Below, one piece after another: positions 44,838 through 56,227 of a stretch of 64,000 nt of DNA. Made by a program: the position numbers and the translations under genes. Under the pieces are notes generated by a model, which saw nothing but the letters and a program-made list of their open reading frames with translations, had not been told where the DNA came from and did not search any database. Each line of letters starts with the position of its first letter. The stretch's first letter is position 1. Location of the stretch: positions 7,690,108 to 7,754,107 of the forward strand of contig CM064434.1 of NCBI GenBank assembly GCA_032690845.1, in the 5' to 3' direction. The DNA is from Eleusine coracana subsp. coracana (taxonomy: Eukaryota > Streptophyta > Magnoliopsida > Poales > Poaceae).

Positions 44838-44895
44838 GGCTCCCAAACTCAAACTAGTTGTTGCTCCATGAAAATAGCTTCCTGGGCATACTGAC

Positions 44896-45224
44896 TGGAC
44901 AGTCCGATCACTGCCTGACCGGACAGTCCGGTCAGTGCAACTCGGTGCACAACTGGCTCTACCCCTGCTGAAACTCCAACTGACCGGACAGTCCGGTCAC
45001 CTGACCGGACAGTCCGATCTATTTCTCTCTCCAGTCTAGAAACATCTGGCGCTGCACTATGACTGCTCCTCTCGCACTCCTACTGACCGGACCGTTTGGT
45101 CAGCAGACCGGACCGTCCGGTCTATACAGAGTCTCCAGCTGGCAGACATCTGGCTCCTCGTGCTATGTCCTGGAAAACTCCCATAGTGACCGTACAGTCC
45201 GGTCTCCATTGACCCCTCTGTCCG
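44896..45224 (-). repeat. Four paired CGG-ACAGT-CCG palindromes
   Basis: Centres are near 44901/44925, 44990/45011, 45093/45114 and 45196/45219, so 21-24 bp within pairs. The best copy is TGACCGGACAGTCCGGTCA. Confidence 0.85.
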
Positions 45225-45711
45225 GTCTCTATGTCTAGAAGCTGAAACTTTGTCATCCTCGCTTGACTTGGTTTCCCGGCTTCTCCGTACAGCTCCTTGG
45301 CTTCTCCACTGTCATCTAGTGCCTGTGATTTCACCGAGCAACCTTGCACATCACCGACTAGGCATGACCTAATTGAATGACCTAGACCCTCTTGATAGTC
45401 CGGTTTTTCCTATGGACTCAAAGCCCTAACAACTACTCAAGTGTTCCAAATACTTGCACCATAGCTTGTTCTCCGCTTTGATCCATCTCCATCAACCCTT
45501 GGACTCCATCAAGTTCACATGCCTCCATGCTTGCGGTCATTGTTATCCATCGCCAAGGATACCATCATCCACATGATTTGCAATAGAGTTAGGAGATGAT
45601 TCCTACAAAGACAACACTCGTGTAGATGTTAGCCCACAATTTCATAGTTGTCATCTATCACCAAAACATCCATACCATGGGGATCCAATCAACAATGGTC
45701 ATGAAGCTTAT

Positions 45712-46492
45712 AATCTCCCCCTTTTTGGTGATTGATGACAACCACTACTTAATTGAAAAACTTCAATGAATAACCGGACTAAACAAGCTACACAAAGATC
45801 GAGAGGAACCATAATAATATAAAAGAGAAACACATAAGGTCCTACTCAATCAAGCATCATCTAGGGATATACGGAAAAGAGTGAAGAGCATACTCTAGAT
45901 GAGAGAATGCATGCATGCCATGGCAATATATTGAATGAAAGCATAAGGACATGCAACGCAAGGCATAAATGATGAGATGCACCAAGTTAGGAGGATAATG
46001 CATTAGAATCAAGAACAGGCATTCATCATCATGATATCATACACAGGCATAAAAGATAATTAATAAATACAAGCACTGCATAGAAACAAGAAATAAACCA
46101 AGTGAGATCAAAATGAGTCAAACACAAGCGAAATAAACCATGACTCATCATAATCCACGAACAATGAATAACTCCTCAAAAGACGAACCAAATAGTCTAA
46201 CTCCCAAAACCTTATAGCTCCCCATAGATACAAGCTACTCTCGATCGTAACAAGATCACACTCCTACTCCCCCTAGACCTAATATCTTCTCCCCCTTTGG
46301 CAACAAGCAGCAAAAAGCCAAAAAGGGTGAGAAAAGATGAACATATAAACGCTCGTGGTCGAAGGAGGTGGTGCGGTGACGTCCTCTGTGGGCTCTGCTC
46401 CTGGCTGCTTCTGAGGTGGATCCTGTTGTGCTCCCTGAGCCTATGACACCTAAGCATCTAGCTGCTCAAAGAAACCAAGGTCTACAGACGAC
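45712..46492 (-). other. 3' non-coding region of the antisense Sirevirus
   Basis: It begins with the polypurine tract (minus strand, 45712-45725) and is otherwise AT-rich without a convincing ORF. A second minus-strand AGGGGGAGTAG near 46262-46272 and AAGGGGGAGAAG near 46288-46299 resemble extra polypurine tracts. Confidence 0.5.
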
Positions 46493-48580
46493 TTAGACCC
46501 GCTGTCCTATACTGCTGGAGTTACTGTGGCAGTCTCCTGAACTAAAGTCTGAAGAAGTATGAGGTCTGCCACGTCCTACTAAGTGAAATCTCCACGGACA
46601 AGATCCTCTGCTGCCTGAGTAGTAAGAGTGGAACCAGTGGCAGTAAGAGGTGGAGCTGAAGCTGTAGCTGTCTCTGGGACAGTCTGGGAGTCTGCACGAG
46701 TAGTGTGCACAATGTCTGAGAACAGACTCCTGATCGGTACATGTTGTAAGCTGGAGTGTCCAGCCATCTGCGAGCTCGAAGAGTGTGAGGGTGCGACAAA
46801 CAACACAGACACAGAGAAGGCTGACACAGGAGAGAGCTGTGCTGAAGAGAAAGTCAGTCCTACTCCCCCTGTCGGTAAGACCCCTGAGAGTGACAGTCCA
46901 CTGGACTGTGCTGTCATCAGTGCAGTGAAGGGTCCTGGCTGAGTCTGCAGCTGCTGAAACTGAGGAAACACTGAGGGTCCTGACTGCTGACTGTCCTGCC
47001 TCTGAGTAAGCTCCATCATCTGAGTCACTAGAGCAGAGACTAGAGCCATCTACTGGCGCTGAAGATCTGCCTATCCTTTGATAAGCTCCATCATCTGACA
47101 TCTGTCCTCTGACACACTTTATATAAACTCTCCCAACCGTCCTGCAAGTGCTGTCACTATGATAGTGTCCTCAGGCTATGAACCTGTCGGCTAGGGAGGT
47201 GCTCCTATACTGGCTGACTCAGGAATCATCATCTCTAGCTGAGCTGTCCTGGTCCTCCTCTCCTGTGTGCTGGCTGGAGGTAGACTGGGATCCCCTAGGG
47301 ACTCTAGGTGAGTAGCTAGTGGTCACCTCAGGGAAAGTGTCATACTGCTCCTCCGTCACTAGGCCCATCCTCCTCAAGAGATAACAGATGTAGGGCCCAT
47401 AGACCAAGTGACATCCTCCAACCCTGTCAGAAATAACCTCCTCTATCTCTCTAATGAAGAGGTCCATTAAGTCGAAAGTCTGCCTCCTCAAGATGGCTGC
47501 TACAGCCCACTGGTGTAGGAGTGTGAACTCCTCTCTTTAGCTAGACCTGGAAATGATAGTCCTGGTGACTATCGCTCTCACCACCTTGGCCTCTGCAGTG
47601 AGTCTAGTAGGGCCTCTCTCAAAGCCTGGAGTGTGGGATGGTGGGAAAGTAATCGACACAAGGTCGTCTGAAGGCATCTTCCCTCCCTGAGGTCTGCGGG
47701 GTGGCTCTAGTGTACCGTAGGCACTCCCATAAAGCTGGAAGTCTAAAGCCAGGAGTCCTAGGTGGGAGATCAGGTCCTCCCTGGTGAATCATTGTGGCTG
47801 CCCTCTGAACAGGAACCAGAACTCGGAGCGGTCTCTAGCAACCCACAATGTCTCGTAGAAGTCGAGGACCACGTCCTCTCTGAACCTGAGTGGAGCAGTG
47901 ACTAGCTCAGCTAGTCCTGACAGGTATGAGAAGTACTGCTCCATGTCTGTGCCCGTGGCCCTCCTCATGGCCTGGTAGGTGGTGTATTGCTGCAGTACAA
48001 GCATCCTGTCTCTTGTACTCAAGGCGACACAACATCTCAAGCCCTCTCCTATCCTCCTCTGGAGCACCGTCCAGTACCTCTCTCCAGCAGCGGGGTCCCG
48101 GGGAACTGGCACCCACTGCTCGAAGGACACGAACCAAAGTATCTTAAGATCCTTTGCAGGAACCTTGAGGATATCCGGCTCTCCTGCTGCCTGAACAAGT
48201 CTCTGCAGCCTCCTCGTGCACACCTCACACGTGCACCTCGGGTGTCCTGCCCGGTGAGCTATCCTCTGGGGAACAGTCTGCTCTGGCTCCTCGTGTGACT
48301 CCTCCTCCTCAACCAACTCCTCAGACTCTAACTCTGAGGTCTCCTCCTCTCTAGTCTCCTCCTCCTCGGACTCCTCCTCCTGCTGCCTGGAGGATCCCTG
48401 ATCCGCAGTTCTTGACGATCTCCCCTGACGGGAAACTGGAGTATGTTGCATCCACGGCAGTGGTACCACTCCAACAGCTAGAGGTGTTGTCCTCTACCTA
48501 GTGCTCCTCCTTAGACCCTGTGCCTCACGAGGCTTCTCTAGGATCAAAAGTGATCCCGGAGTCCTCCGTGACTGTTCCAT
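46493..48580 (-). pseudogene. Env-like/additional ORF of a Sirevirus, broken
   Basis: The minus-strand frame can be followed from a MEQSRRTPGSL region near 48580 through 48469-47789, 47491-47219 and on toward 46493, with stops and at least one frame change (46579-47049 is better in another frame). It shows an acidic stretch (EEESEEEETREEETSELE), then a conserved-looking block (RYWTVLQRRIGEG, RDRMLVLQQYTTYQAMR, EFWFLFRGQPQ), and a Ser/Gln/Pro-rich end. Position between pol and the 3' LTR is where Sireviruses carry an env-like or additional ORF. I see no clear transmembrane segment, and the function is unknown. Pol of this element is missing. Confidence 0.6.
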
Positions 48581-48642
48581 GGCATCTAGGTGCCTAGCCA
48601 CTCTCCTGGCCCTCTCTGACTATGGATCCAGTCTTGGTCTCA

Positions 48643-49665
48643 AGAGGGTGGCTTCCTAGCAATGTATCCATGTATAAAGACTTGATGAATCAATGATATG
48701 AGATTCAAATTCATGCTCAAGTTCTTCCTCTCTCCCTAAATCTCAAATTTCCTTTTTTCTCTATTTTCGGAGCTATTTTCGTGGTGATTTTTGATCTCAC
48801 TATTGGTTGAGTTTTTGGGGCGGATTTCTTAGGTATGTTGTTGCTATGATGAGCTAGAACAATCCTATATGGGTCCTTGACCAAATCAAAAGTTCTAGCA
48901 CCTTCGATTTGAAGGATTTCTCATGTTTCCCCTTTTTGGTGTTCTTGGCACAAGATCTGAAATTCATGATGATTCCTTGAGCCAATTGAGTGGATCTTCT
49001 TGAATTAGGGTTGTGATGTGTTGAGGATTTGCTGATCTGAAAATCACATCATTTGGAGCTCGTTTGATTAGGTTTTGGTCAAGTTTAGCCTAATCTCGAG
49101 CATAGTTTTCTATTCTGTCCAGGGTCGATTGGCACTGCCGATCTTTCCATCGGCACTGCCGGTGCGGGAAGAAAAGTCCGGATCGGCACTACTGATGACC
49201 TGACCTGAAATTTCATCTTCTTACTGTTCTCATTTGACACTACTCATGATTCGATCGGCACTGTCGATGCTCTGTCTAAATAGCCAATCGGCAGTGCCGA
49301 TGTGCTTTGTCTATGTGTTCTAGTAGCTTTGCTCCTACTGTCGACTAGTCCTGCCGATGGCCAGACCAGCATTGTCGATGATCTGTCCCTTCTGTAGAAC
49401 GGCACCGCCGATGCTGTGATCGGCACTGCCGATGTATTGACAGAGCCGTCAGTTTTGGTTTTGTTTCTTTGACCATTGTTTCTGCTGTGTTCCACTGCTG
49501 TTGTTGATCACTCCTAGGATTAGTACACCACAAGTTGCTGTGTGTAATCTTGGTAATCCGCTTTGAGTTTGGCTTGGGTTGAAATCGGGATGTAGGCAAA
49601 GTTCTCTTGAAGAATTTTAATTGGCTCCCATTCACCCCCCGTTTGGTCGCCTTCTTGGTCCTTCA
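48643..49665 (+). mobile_element. 5'-truncated Sirevirus-like LTR fragment
   Basis: It starts in AGAGGGTGGCTTCCTAGC, which matches mid-LTR sequence near 58517 and 38967, and ends CTTCTTGGTCCTTCA. It is closer to the 38795 LTR than to 57613 (shared CCATGTAT...GACTTGATGAATCAATGATATGAG region). Palindrome motifs lie at 49135/49156 and 49240/49261, among others. Confidence 0.8.
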
Positions 49666-49667
49666 AT

Positions 49668-50001
49668 TGGTATCAAAGCCGATTTGATCACTAGTTGACC
49701 TTAACCGGCTTTGTGATCCAAAGGCGACACTGAGAAGAAAGTGATTTTTCTTGCTTCAGCTATTTGCTAACTCTGATAGTGCTTTTGCAATGGCAGCAAG
49801 TGCTCGCTCTCATATGTCTTTGTCTTCTGGTTTTGAGATGGCGGAATTGCTATCGAGGATGCCAAGAAGCAAAGCCGAAAGGCGGAGGTTGACAAGGATG
49901 GTCTCAAGGAGAAGGATGTTGTTGTCTTTGAGAAGGGTGATCTTGAAGTGATGGATCTTCTCAAGCTTTACAAGGATGAAGAGCTTGTGCTCGGGGATGT
50001 T
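49668..50001 (+). pseudogene. Primer-binding site and gag start of a second non-autonomous copy
   Basis: TGGTATCAAAGC (49668-49679) is the primer-binding site. The sequence after it parallels 39994-40310, including the altered GCGACACTGAG and the gag segment beginning SSGFEM. One indel near 49845 shifts the frame. It is cut at GATGTTATCCT (about 50001), where another LTR begins. Confidence 0.75.
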
Positions 50002-50662
50002 ATCCTTGATCGAATCAATAGCTCTAGCTCCTTTGATTTGAAGGATTTCTCAAGTTTCTCCTTTTTGGTGTTCTTGGCACAAGATCTGAAATTTGTGATG
50101 ATTTCTTGAGCCAATTGAGTTGATCTCCTAGGATTAGGGTCGTGATGTGATGAGGATTCACTGGTCCAAAAAACGTATCATTTGGAGTTCATTTGATTGA
50201 GTTTTAGAGAAGATTTGAGAAGATCCCGACAGTTTTTCTGTTCTGTCGGGGGTCGACCGGCACTGCCGATGACCAGGACTGGCACTGCCGATTGGACTAG
50301 TCTATAGATTCCAGTGAGACTGCATCCCACACTGGCACTGCCGATAGGTAGGACCGGCACTGCCGATGACACGCACCAGCACTGCCGATGCCAACCGGCA
50401 CTGCCGATGGCAGGGATCGGCACTGCCGATGGGTGTTCAGTTCTGAATTATTGAGCATTGCTTCTTCCTTTTTTGTTTCCGCTGTGTTCCTTTGCTATGG
50501 TTGATCACTCCTAGGGCTAGTACACCACGAGTTGGTGTGTATAGTCTTGGTGATCAGTTCGGAGGTTGCTTCGGGTTGTTTTTGGGATATAGGCCAAGTT
50601 CTCTTCAAGAATTTTGATTGGCTCCCATTCACCCCCCCTCTGGTCGCCTTCTCGGTCCTTCA
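50002..50662 (+). mobile_element. Truncated 5' LTR of the main Sirevirus element
   Basis: It matches 58746-59362 of the 3' LTR, ending CTTCTCGGTCCTTCA. The first about 1.1 kb, including the TATA box, is missing. It has seven CGG-CACTG-CCG motifs (50263-50423) against five in the 3' LTR. Confidence 0.85.
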
Positions 50663-50664
50663 AT

Positions 50665-50676
50665 TAGTATCAGAGC
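50665..50676 (+). promoter_or_regulatory. Primer-binding site of the main Sirevirus element
   Basis: TAGTATCAGAGC, two bases after the LTR; one change from the tRNA-Met type. Confidence 0.85.
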
Positions 50677-50725
50677 CGGTTTGATCACTAGTTGACCTTC
50701 ATCAGCTTTGTGATCCAAAGGCGAC

Positions 50726-53218
50726 ATGGAGAAGCGTGCTATCAAGCTGTGGATGTTCGATAGAGAGGACTTTCCCTTCTGGAAGTCACGGACCAAGGCG
50801 TACCTGCTGAGTCAAGGACGTGCAACTTGAGAGATTGTTGATTAGGAGTATGCTATACCACATGACCTGAACACTTCTTCTACAGGTGAGTTAGTCAGGT
50901 ATGAGAACAACTCCAAAGCTGTCAATATTCTACTTTCTGCACATGGTAGGAGTGAATATGATAGGGTTGCACACCTTGACACTGCTCATGCTATTTGGGT
51001 TATGCTCTGCACTTACCATGAGGGTACCAACCAGGTCAAGTCTATGCGTAAGGATTCTTACAATAGACAGTACCAAACCTTTGCTCAAAAATCGAGCGAG
51101 TCACTAGATGACACTTTTCATAGGTTTGAGGTAATTGTGTGTAACTTGCGGGCTTGTGGTACCCTTGTGTACAATGACAATGATAAAGCTAAGCAACTAC
51201 TGTACTCACTTGATGAAAATGTTTGGGGGGTTAAAATTGCTGCTCTAGAAGAAATTGCTGACTTCAATACCTTGAACTATGAGCAACTGTATAGCAAGCT
51301 GAAATCTCATGAACTGTCTAGGAAATCTCGTCCTAATCTTGCTATTCCTGCTTCTAGCATGGCTTTACTTTCTAGCTCTCAGAAGGTTAGTCACAGTGAT
51401 GCTTCTTATGGAACTAACCCCTCACTTGACAAGTCTTCCTTAGAGTTTGCTTTGTCTTCTATTGTTGTAGCTCCTGATGAACAGATGCAGTGCATTCCTG
51501 ACGAGGAGGTGTCCTTGTTCACAAAGAAGTTCAGGAGGTTCTACAACAACCAGAAGGAGAGAAGAGGAGGTGGTTCAAGAACCTGCTTCGAGTGCGGTGA
51601 CCGACACTTCATCGCTGATTGTCCCAAGAAGAAGAAGAAGGCCGGGTACCTTGACAACAACACTAAAGACTTCAAACAGATGAAGAACCGCTTCTACAAG
51701 AAGGGCAAGAACTCCAAAAAGTTCGCCAAGGCCATCGCACGCGCCTGCGTTGTCGCCTTGAGCGATGTCAATCTCACATCAAGCGAAGGCCTTACAAGCT
51801 CGGAGGAGGAGGTTGAAAAGCCACGAGTCAAGAGGAAGGATGACTTCACCTGGCTTTGCTTCATGGCAAAGAACGACCACAACACCGACTCTGGATCCGA
51901 CTCCGACACAAGCGAGGTACCTCCCACTCTTGATGAGCTCTCTTCTGAACTTGCTTATTTGTGTGATGTTCTGCTTTTGCAAGATGATAAGCTTCACAGT
52001 GCTGTTCGTGAGAGCAGAGAGCTTAAGTCTAAGTTGGAGAGTGCTGATTTTGAAATTGCTTCGCTTAGGTCCAAGCTTGCTCGTGAGGATATTGTTGTTG
52101 AGTGTGAGTCTTGTCAAGTTGTGATGAGTGATCTTGCATAGAGGGAGAGTGTGCATGCTCAAGTTGCCAGTCAGCTTGAGAGTGCCCTCAAGGAGCTTGA
52201 TGAGTTCAAAGCTAGACCAACTCTTTTGGGTGCATGTCAGAAGTGCCCCAAGCTCACAGATGAGTTGGAAGCTCAATCCCTCAAAGTCAAAGAGCTTGAG
52301 TCCAAGTTGCTTCATGAGACTCGCTCTAAGGTCCTTCCACCACCTTGTGAGGTGTGTGTCTCTCTTAAGGACAAGCTTGTAATCACTAGGGAGGAAAACA
52401 AAGCCCTACTCCAGGAAAATGACTATCTTGTGTCTAGGCTCCAGAGAACCCTAGTGAGTGAAGAGAAGATTGAGAGTGATTTGGCAAGAGTGAAGGAGAG
52501 TGCTTCTAGATCAACCTATAACTTGGGTTTGGGATTTGAGAGGTGTGACAAGGAGAGTGAGAATGTGGGTAAGTTTGTACCTAGCTCCAGCTACAAGGAT
52601 GAGGAAAACACCATCAAACCCACTGACACATACTATCCACCCAATCCCAAACCCTCCTTCAACCCAAAGGAAATAGAGAAGCCAAAATCCAAACCTGCAA
52701 TGCAAACCAAGCCTAATCCTAAGGGTGTCTACATTTGCATGTTTTATGGTCGCAAGGGCCACTTGGATGAATTCTGTTATAGGCGTAAGAGGGTTGAGAG
52801 GAAGCAAGCTAAGTTGACAAGGGATGCTTTTTATGATGATTTTGTTGACTTTCAGCCTCGCTCTTTTTCTCGTGCCTATCGTGGACAGGGTCATTCCTCA
52901 TATGGCTTTGATTCACAAAACAGAAGCTTTACGCAGCAGCACTTTGGCGCCCCACGTTTTCCCCATCGTGGTGAGCGTCACTCGCGTGGATTTGGCTTTC
53001 ACACAGATGATTTCTATCCTCACAACTCAAGGTTTGAGTCAAGACGCTTTGACAGGCCACGTTTTCCCCATCGTGGTTCTCATCCCATGCGTTCGAATGA
53101 TAAAGTGCAAAGAACTGTGATGACTACTACCGGTCGTATGGTTAAGTGCTGGATTCCCAAATGCTTTTTGACTAACCCCAGCACTGAGCCATCGACTTTC
53201 ACTTCTCGTTCTTTATAG
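50726..53218 (+). pseudogene. Sirevirus gag, single frame with stops
   Basis: The ATG at 50726 (MEKRAIKLWMFDREDFPFW) opens a frame that stays in register to 53218 but has stops at 50828, 50843 and 52139, and a TAG at 53216 before pol. Parts in order: N-terminal gag domain (FWKSRTKAYLLSQGR; HAIWVMLCTYHEGT; DDTFHRFEVIVCNLRACG), UBN2-type region, CCHC-like knuckle (CFECGDRHFIADC near 51588), basic region, long predicted coiled-coil (about 51930-52500), a second knuckle-like C-x-x-Y variant (CMFYGRKGHLDEFC near 52738), and an Arg/His/Phe-rich tail. Long gags with coiled coils are usual in Sireviruses. The TAG at 53216 may be the natural gag-pol boundary or a mutation. Confidence 0.85.
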
Positions 53219-55190
53219 GCAGCAGGTGGAGGCTTGGAGAACAAGTGGTTGATGGATTCCGGGTGTTCGCGCCACATGACCAGAAATGCAAAGTGGTTCT
53301 CCAGCCTCACTCCCTTGAAGCGTCGGGAGTATGTGACCTTTGGAGATGACAAGAGAGGAAGTGTGAAGGGAAGGGGCGCAATAAAGGTAAATAAGAACTT
53401 CACTCTCAATGATGTTGGTTTGGTTGAGTTTCTCAAGTACAATCTCCTCTCTGTCTCTCAGCTTCTTGATGTTGGGTTGGAAGTGCGCTTTAAGTCGAAT
53501 GCTTCTTGTGTTCTTGATTCGAGTGGTTCCTTGGTTTGTGGGATTTCTCGCACTGGCAGAGTTTTTCAGGCTGATTTTGCTGGTTCTCCTGGTTCTCACA
53601 AGTGCTTGTTTGCTCAATCTTCTTCTGAGCTCTGGAAATGGCATAGGAGACTGTGTCACATGAGCTTTGACTTGTTATGTCGCTTGAGTGGCCTAGGTTT
53701 GATTCGAGGATTTCCTAAGCTCAAATTTGATAAGGATTTGGTTTGTGCTCCTTGTCGTCATGGGAAAATGATTGCCGCTTCTCATCCACCAATCAATTTG
53801 GTGATGACTGGAGAGTTGCTTCATATGGACACTGTTGGTCCTTCTCGGGTTCGTTTGGTGGGTGGGAAGTGGTATGTTCTTGTGATTGTTGATGACTATT
53901 CTCGCTACTCTTGGGTCTACTTTCTTGAGAGCAAGGATGAAATGTTTCATCACTTTCAGAGATTAGCTTTGAGGTTGTTCAAGGAACTCCCTGGTGCATT
54001 ACGAGCAATTCGTAGTGATAATGGCACCGAGTTCAAGAACTCCTCGTTTGATGCTTTCTGTCTTGAGCATGGTATTGAGCATCAGTTTTCAGCACCTTGG
54101 GTTCCCCAGCAGAATAGTGTGGTTGAAAGAAAGAACAGAACCTTAGTGGAGATGGCCTGGACGATGCTCGATGAGCATAGGACTCCGAGGCGGTTCTGGG
54201 CTGAGGCCATTAGCACTGCTTGCTATGTTTCCAATCGGATTTTCTTGCGCTCAATTCTTAATGTGACTTCTTTTGAGCTACGTTTTGGGAGAAAGCCCTC
54301 GGTTTCTCATTTGCGTGCCTTTGGTTGCAAGTGCTTTATTCTCAAGCGTGGCAATCTTGATAAGTTTGAGTTGAGATCTTCTGATGGAATCTTTCTTGGT
54401 TACTCTCTTCATGGTCATTCCTATAGAGTTTTGAATTTAGAGACTAACATCATCGTAGAATCCTACAATGTAACTTTTAATGAATCAAACTCTTGTGCAA
54501 GGAATGTGATTGAGTCTACAGGTGACAAGGAGATGAAGGAGATCATCTTTGTAGAAGAGGACCTACAGGGCTTTGCTGCTGATGATGATGATTCATTTCA
54601 TCTCTTATCTGAGCTTGTTCCTGCTGCTAGCACTACTCCAGCAGAGGGTCCAGAAGCTTCTACATCAGCTTCAGCAGCTGTCGAGCAAGCTCCAGCTGTG
54701 GTTGAGGGGGAGGTACACTCTGAGAGAGAGGCTCCTCACCACATTCAGCGTCGACACCCACCTCAACAGATGGTAGGTAATCTCTATGAGAGGACAACAA
54801 GGTCAAGGTCTGCACATCTTGCTTGCTTTACCAATTCTCTCTTTGTTGCAACCTTTAAACCCCGGGATGTTGGACACACACTATCTGATGAACATTGGGT
54901 TAATGCCATGCAAGAGGAGTTGGAAAACTTTGAGAGAAACAAAGTCTGGACCCTTGTAGAGCCTCCCAAAAATGTCAATGTCATAGGAACCAAGTGGGTG
55001 TTCAAAAACAAACATGAGGAGGATAGTGAGGTTGTGAGAAACAAGGCTAGGCTAGTTGCTCAAGGTTTTAGCCAAGTGCAGGGCTTAGATTATGGTGAAA
55101 CCTTTGCTCCTGTTGCTCGCATAGAAGCCATTAGGATCTTGCTTGCATTTGCTGCCTCTAAGGGCATTAGACTATCAAATGGATGTCAAG
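53219..55190 (+). pseudogene. Sirevirus pol: protease, integrase, start of reverse transcriptase
   Basis: Same frame as gag. Protease WLMDSGCSRHMT has its catalytic Asp codon at 53255. Integrase: HHCC region (HRRLCHMSFD to CAPCRHGK), then catalytic acids in LHMDTVGP, IRSDNGTEF and VVERKNRTL, all present. The reverse transcriptase starts near 54880 (ALQEELENFERN-type context, WVFKNKHEEDSEVVRNKARLV). A frameshift near 55170-55190 ends the frame at 55252. The order PR-IN-RT-RH marks Ty1-copia, and the NAKWFSSLTP region fits Sireviruses. Confidence 0.9.
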
Positions 55191-56227
55191 AGTGCTTTCC
55201 TAAATGGTTTCATAGAGGAAGAAGTGTATGTGAGGCAACCCCCTGGCTTTGAGCACCACAAATACCCAAACCGTATGTACAAGCTTCAGAAGGCTTTGTA
55301 CGGGCTAAAGCAAGCACCTAAGGCATGGTATGCTAAGCTTAAGACCTTCTTGATAGAGCATGGGTATGTCATAGGATGTGTTGATAAAACCTTGTTCACT
55401 CTCAAGCATGGCAATGACTTTCTAATGGTTCAGATTTACGTGGATGATATCATCTTTGGTGGTTCCTCTCATGCTCTTGTGTCCAGGTTTCAGGAAGCTA
55501 TGGAAAGTGAATTTCAGATGTCGATGATGGGAGACCTCACCTTCTTTCTTGGGCTTCAAATCAAGCAGTGCAAGCAAGGCACTTTCATACATCAAGCCAA
55601 GTACACGAAGGATCTCCTGAAGAAGTTCGACATGGTCAATGTGAAGCCGTTGTCTACACCAATGTCCACAACAACGGCTCTTGACCCCGATGAAGACTAT
55701 GAAGCGGTGGATTAAAGGGAGTACATGACTTTGCATCTTCATCTCTTGATCTCATTGGGTATTCAGATGCGGACTTTGCTGGGTGTAGAATTGATAGGAA
55801 GAGCACTTCTGGTACTTGCCATTTCTTGGGTACTTCTTTGATCTGTTGGTCTTCTCGTAAGCAGTCGAGTGTTGCTCAATCCACCATAGAGGCTGAGTAT
55901 GTAGCTGCTGCTAGCTGCTGCTCACAAATCCTATGGATTATATCTACCATGAGAGACTATGGGTTGACTTTTAAGGGTGTTCCACTCATGTGTGATAACT
56001 CTAGTGACATATGCTTAGCCAAAAACCCAGTCCAACATGGTAAGGTCAAACACATCAATGTGCGATTCCACTTCTTGAGAGACAATGTTGAGAAGGAGGA
56101 TGTTGAGCTCAAATACATTGATACCAAAAACCAACTAGCTGATATCCTCACCAAGCCCCTAGATTCTTTGAGACATGCTTTTCTTCGGGGGGAACTTGGT
56201 GTTTGTCATCCTTATGGTATCATTTGA
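55143..56227 (+). pseudogene. Sirevirus reverse transcriptase-RNase H with internal deletion
   Basis: After the frameshift the RT continues (YQMDVKSAFLNG, QPPGFEHHKYP, LYGLKQAPKAWY, catalytic QIYVDDIIFGG near 55437, FFLGLQIKQCKQG) to a TAA at 55713. Immediately after, the sequence jumps to the RNase H segment (LISLGYSDADFAGC, STSGTCHFLG), so about 200 bp of the RT-RNase H connection is missing. RNase H runs in another frame to 56227 (IEAEYVAAASCCSQ, MCDNSSDICLAKNPVQHG, HINVRFHFLRD, DILTKPLD). Confidence 0.85.

Larger units (their letters stand above)
44032..45701 (-). mobile_element. 3' LTR of an antisense Sirevirus element
   Basis: In minus orientation the end is a C run, then TCGGTACGCCTTCGGTCCTTA, parallel to the CTTCTCGGTCCTTCA ends of the plus-strand LTRs. 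At the other end the purine tract AAAAAGGGGGAGAT (45712-45725 on the minus strand) marks the start of the LTR near 45701. The exact first base is uncertain. Confidence 0.7.

Noticed and set aside
53213..53953. Minus-strand ORFs of 86-148 codons across Sirevirus pol
   Set aside because: They are shadows of the plus-strand protease-integrase frame.
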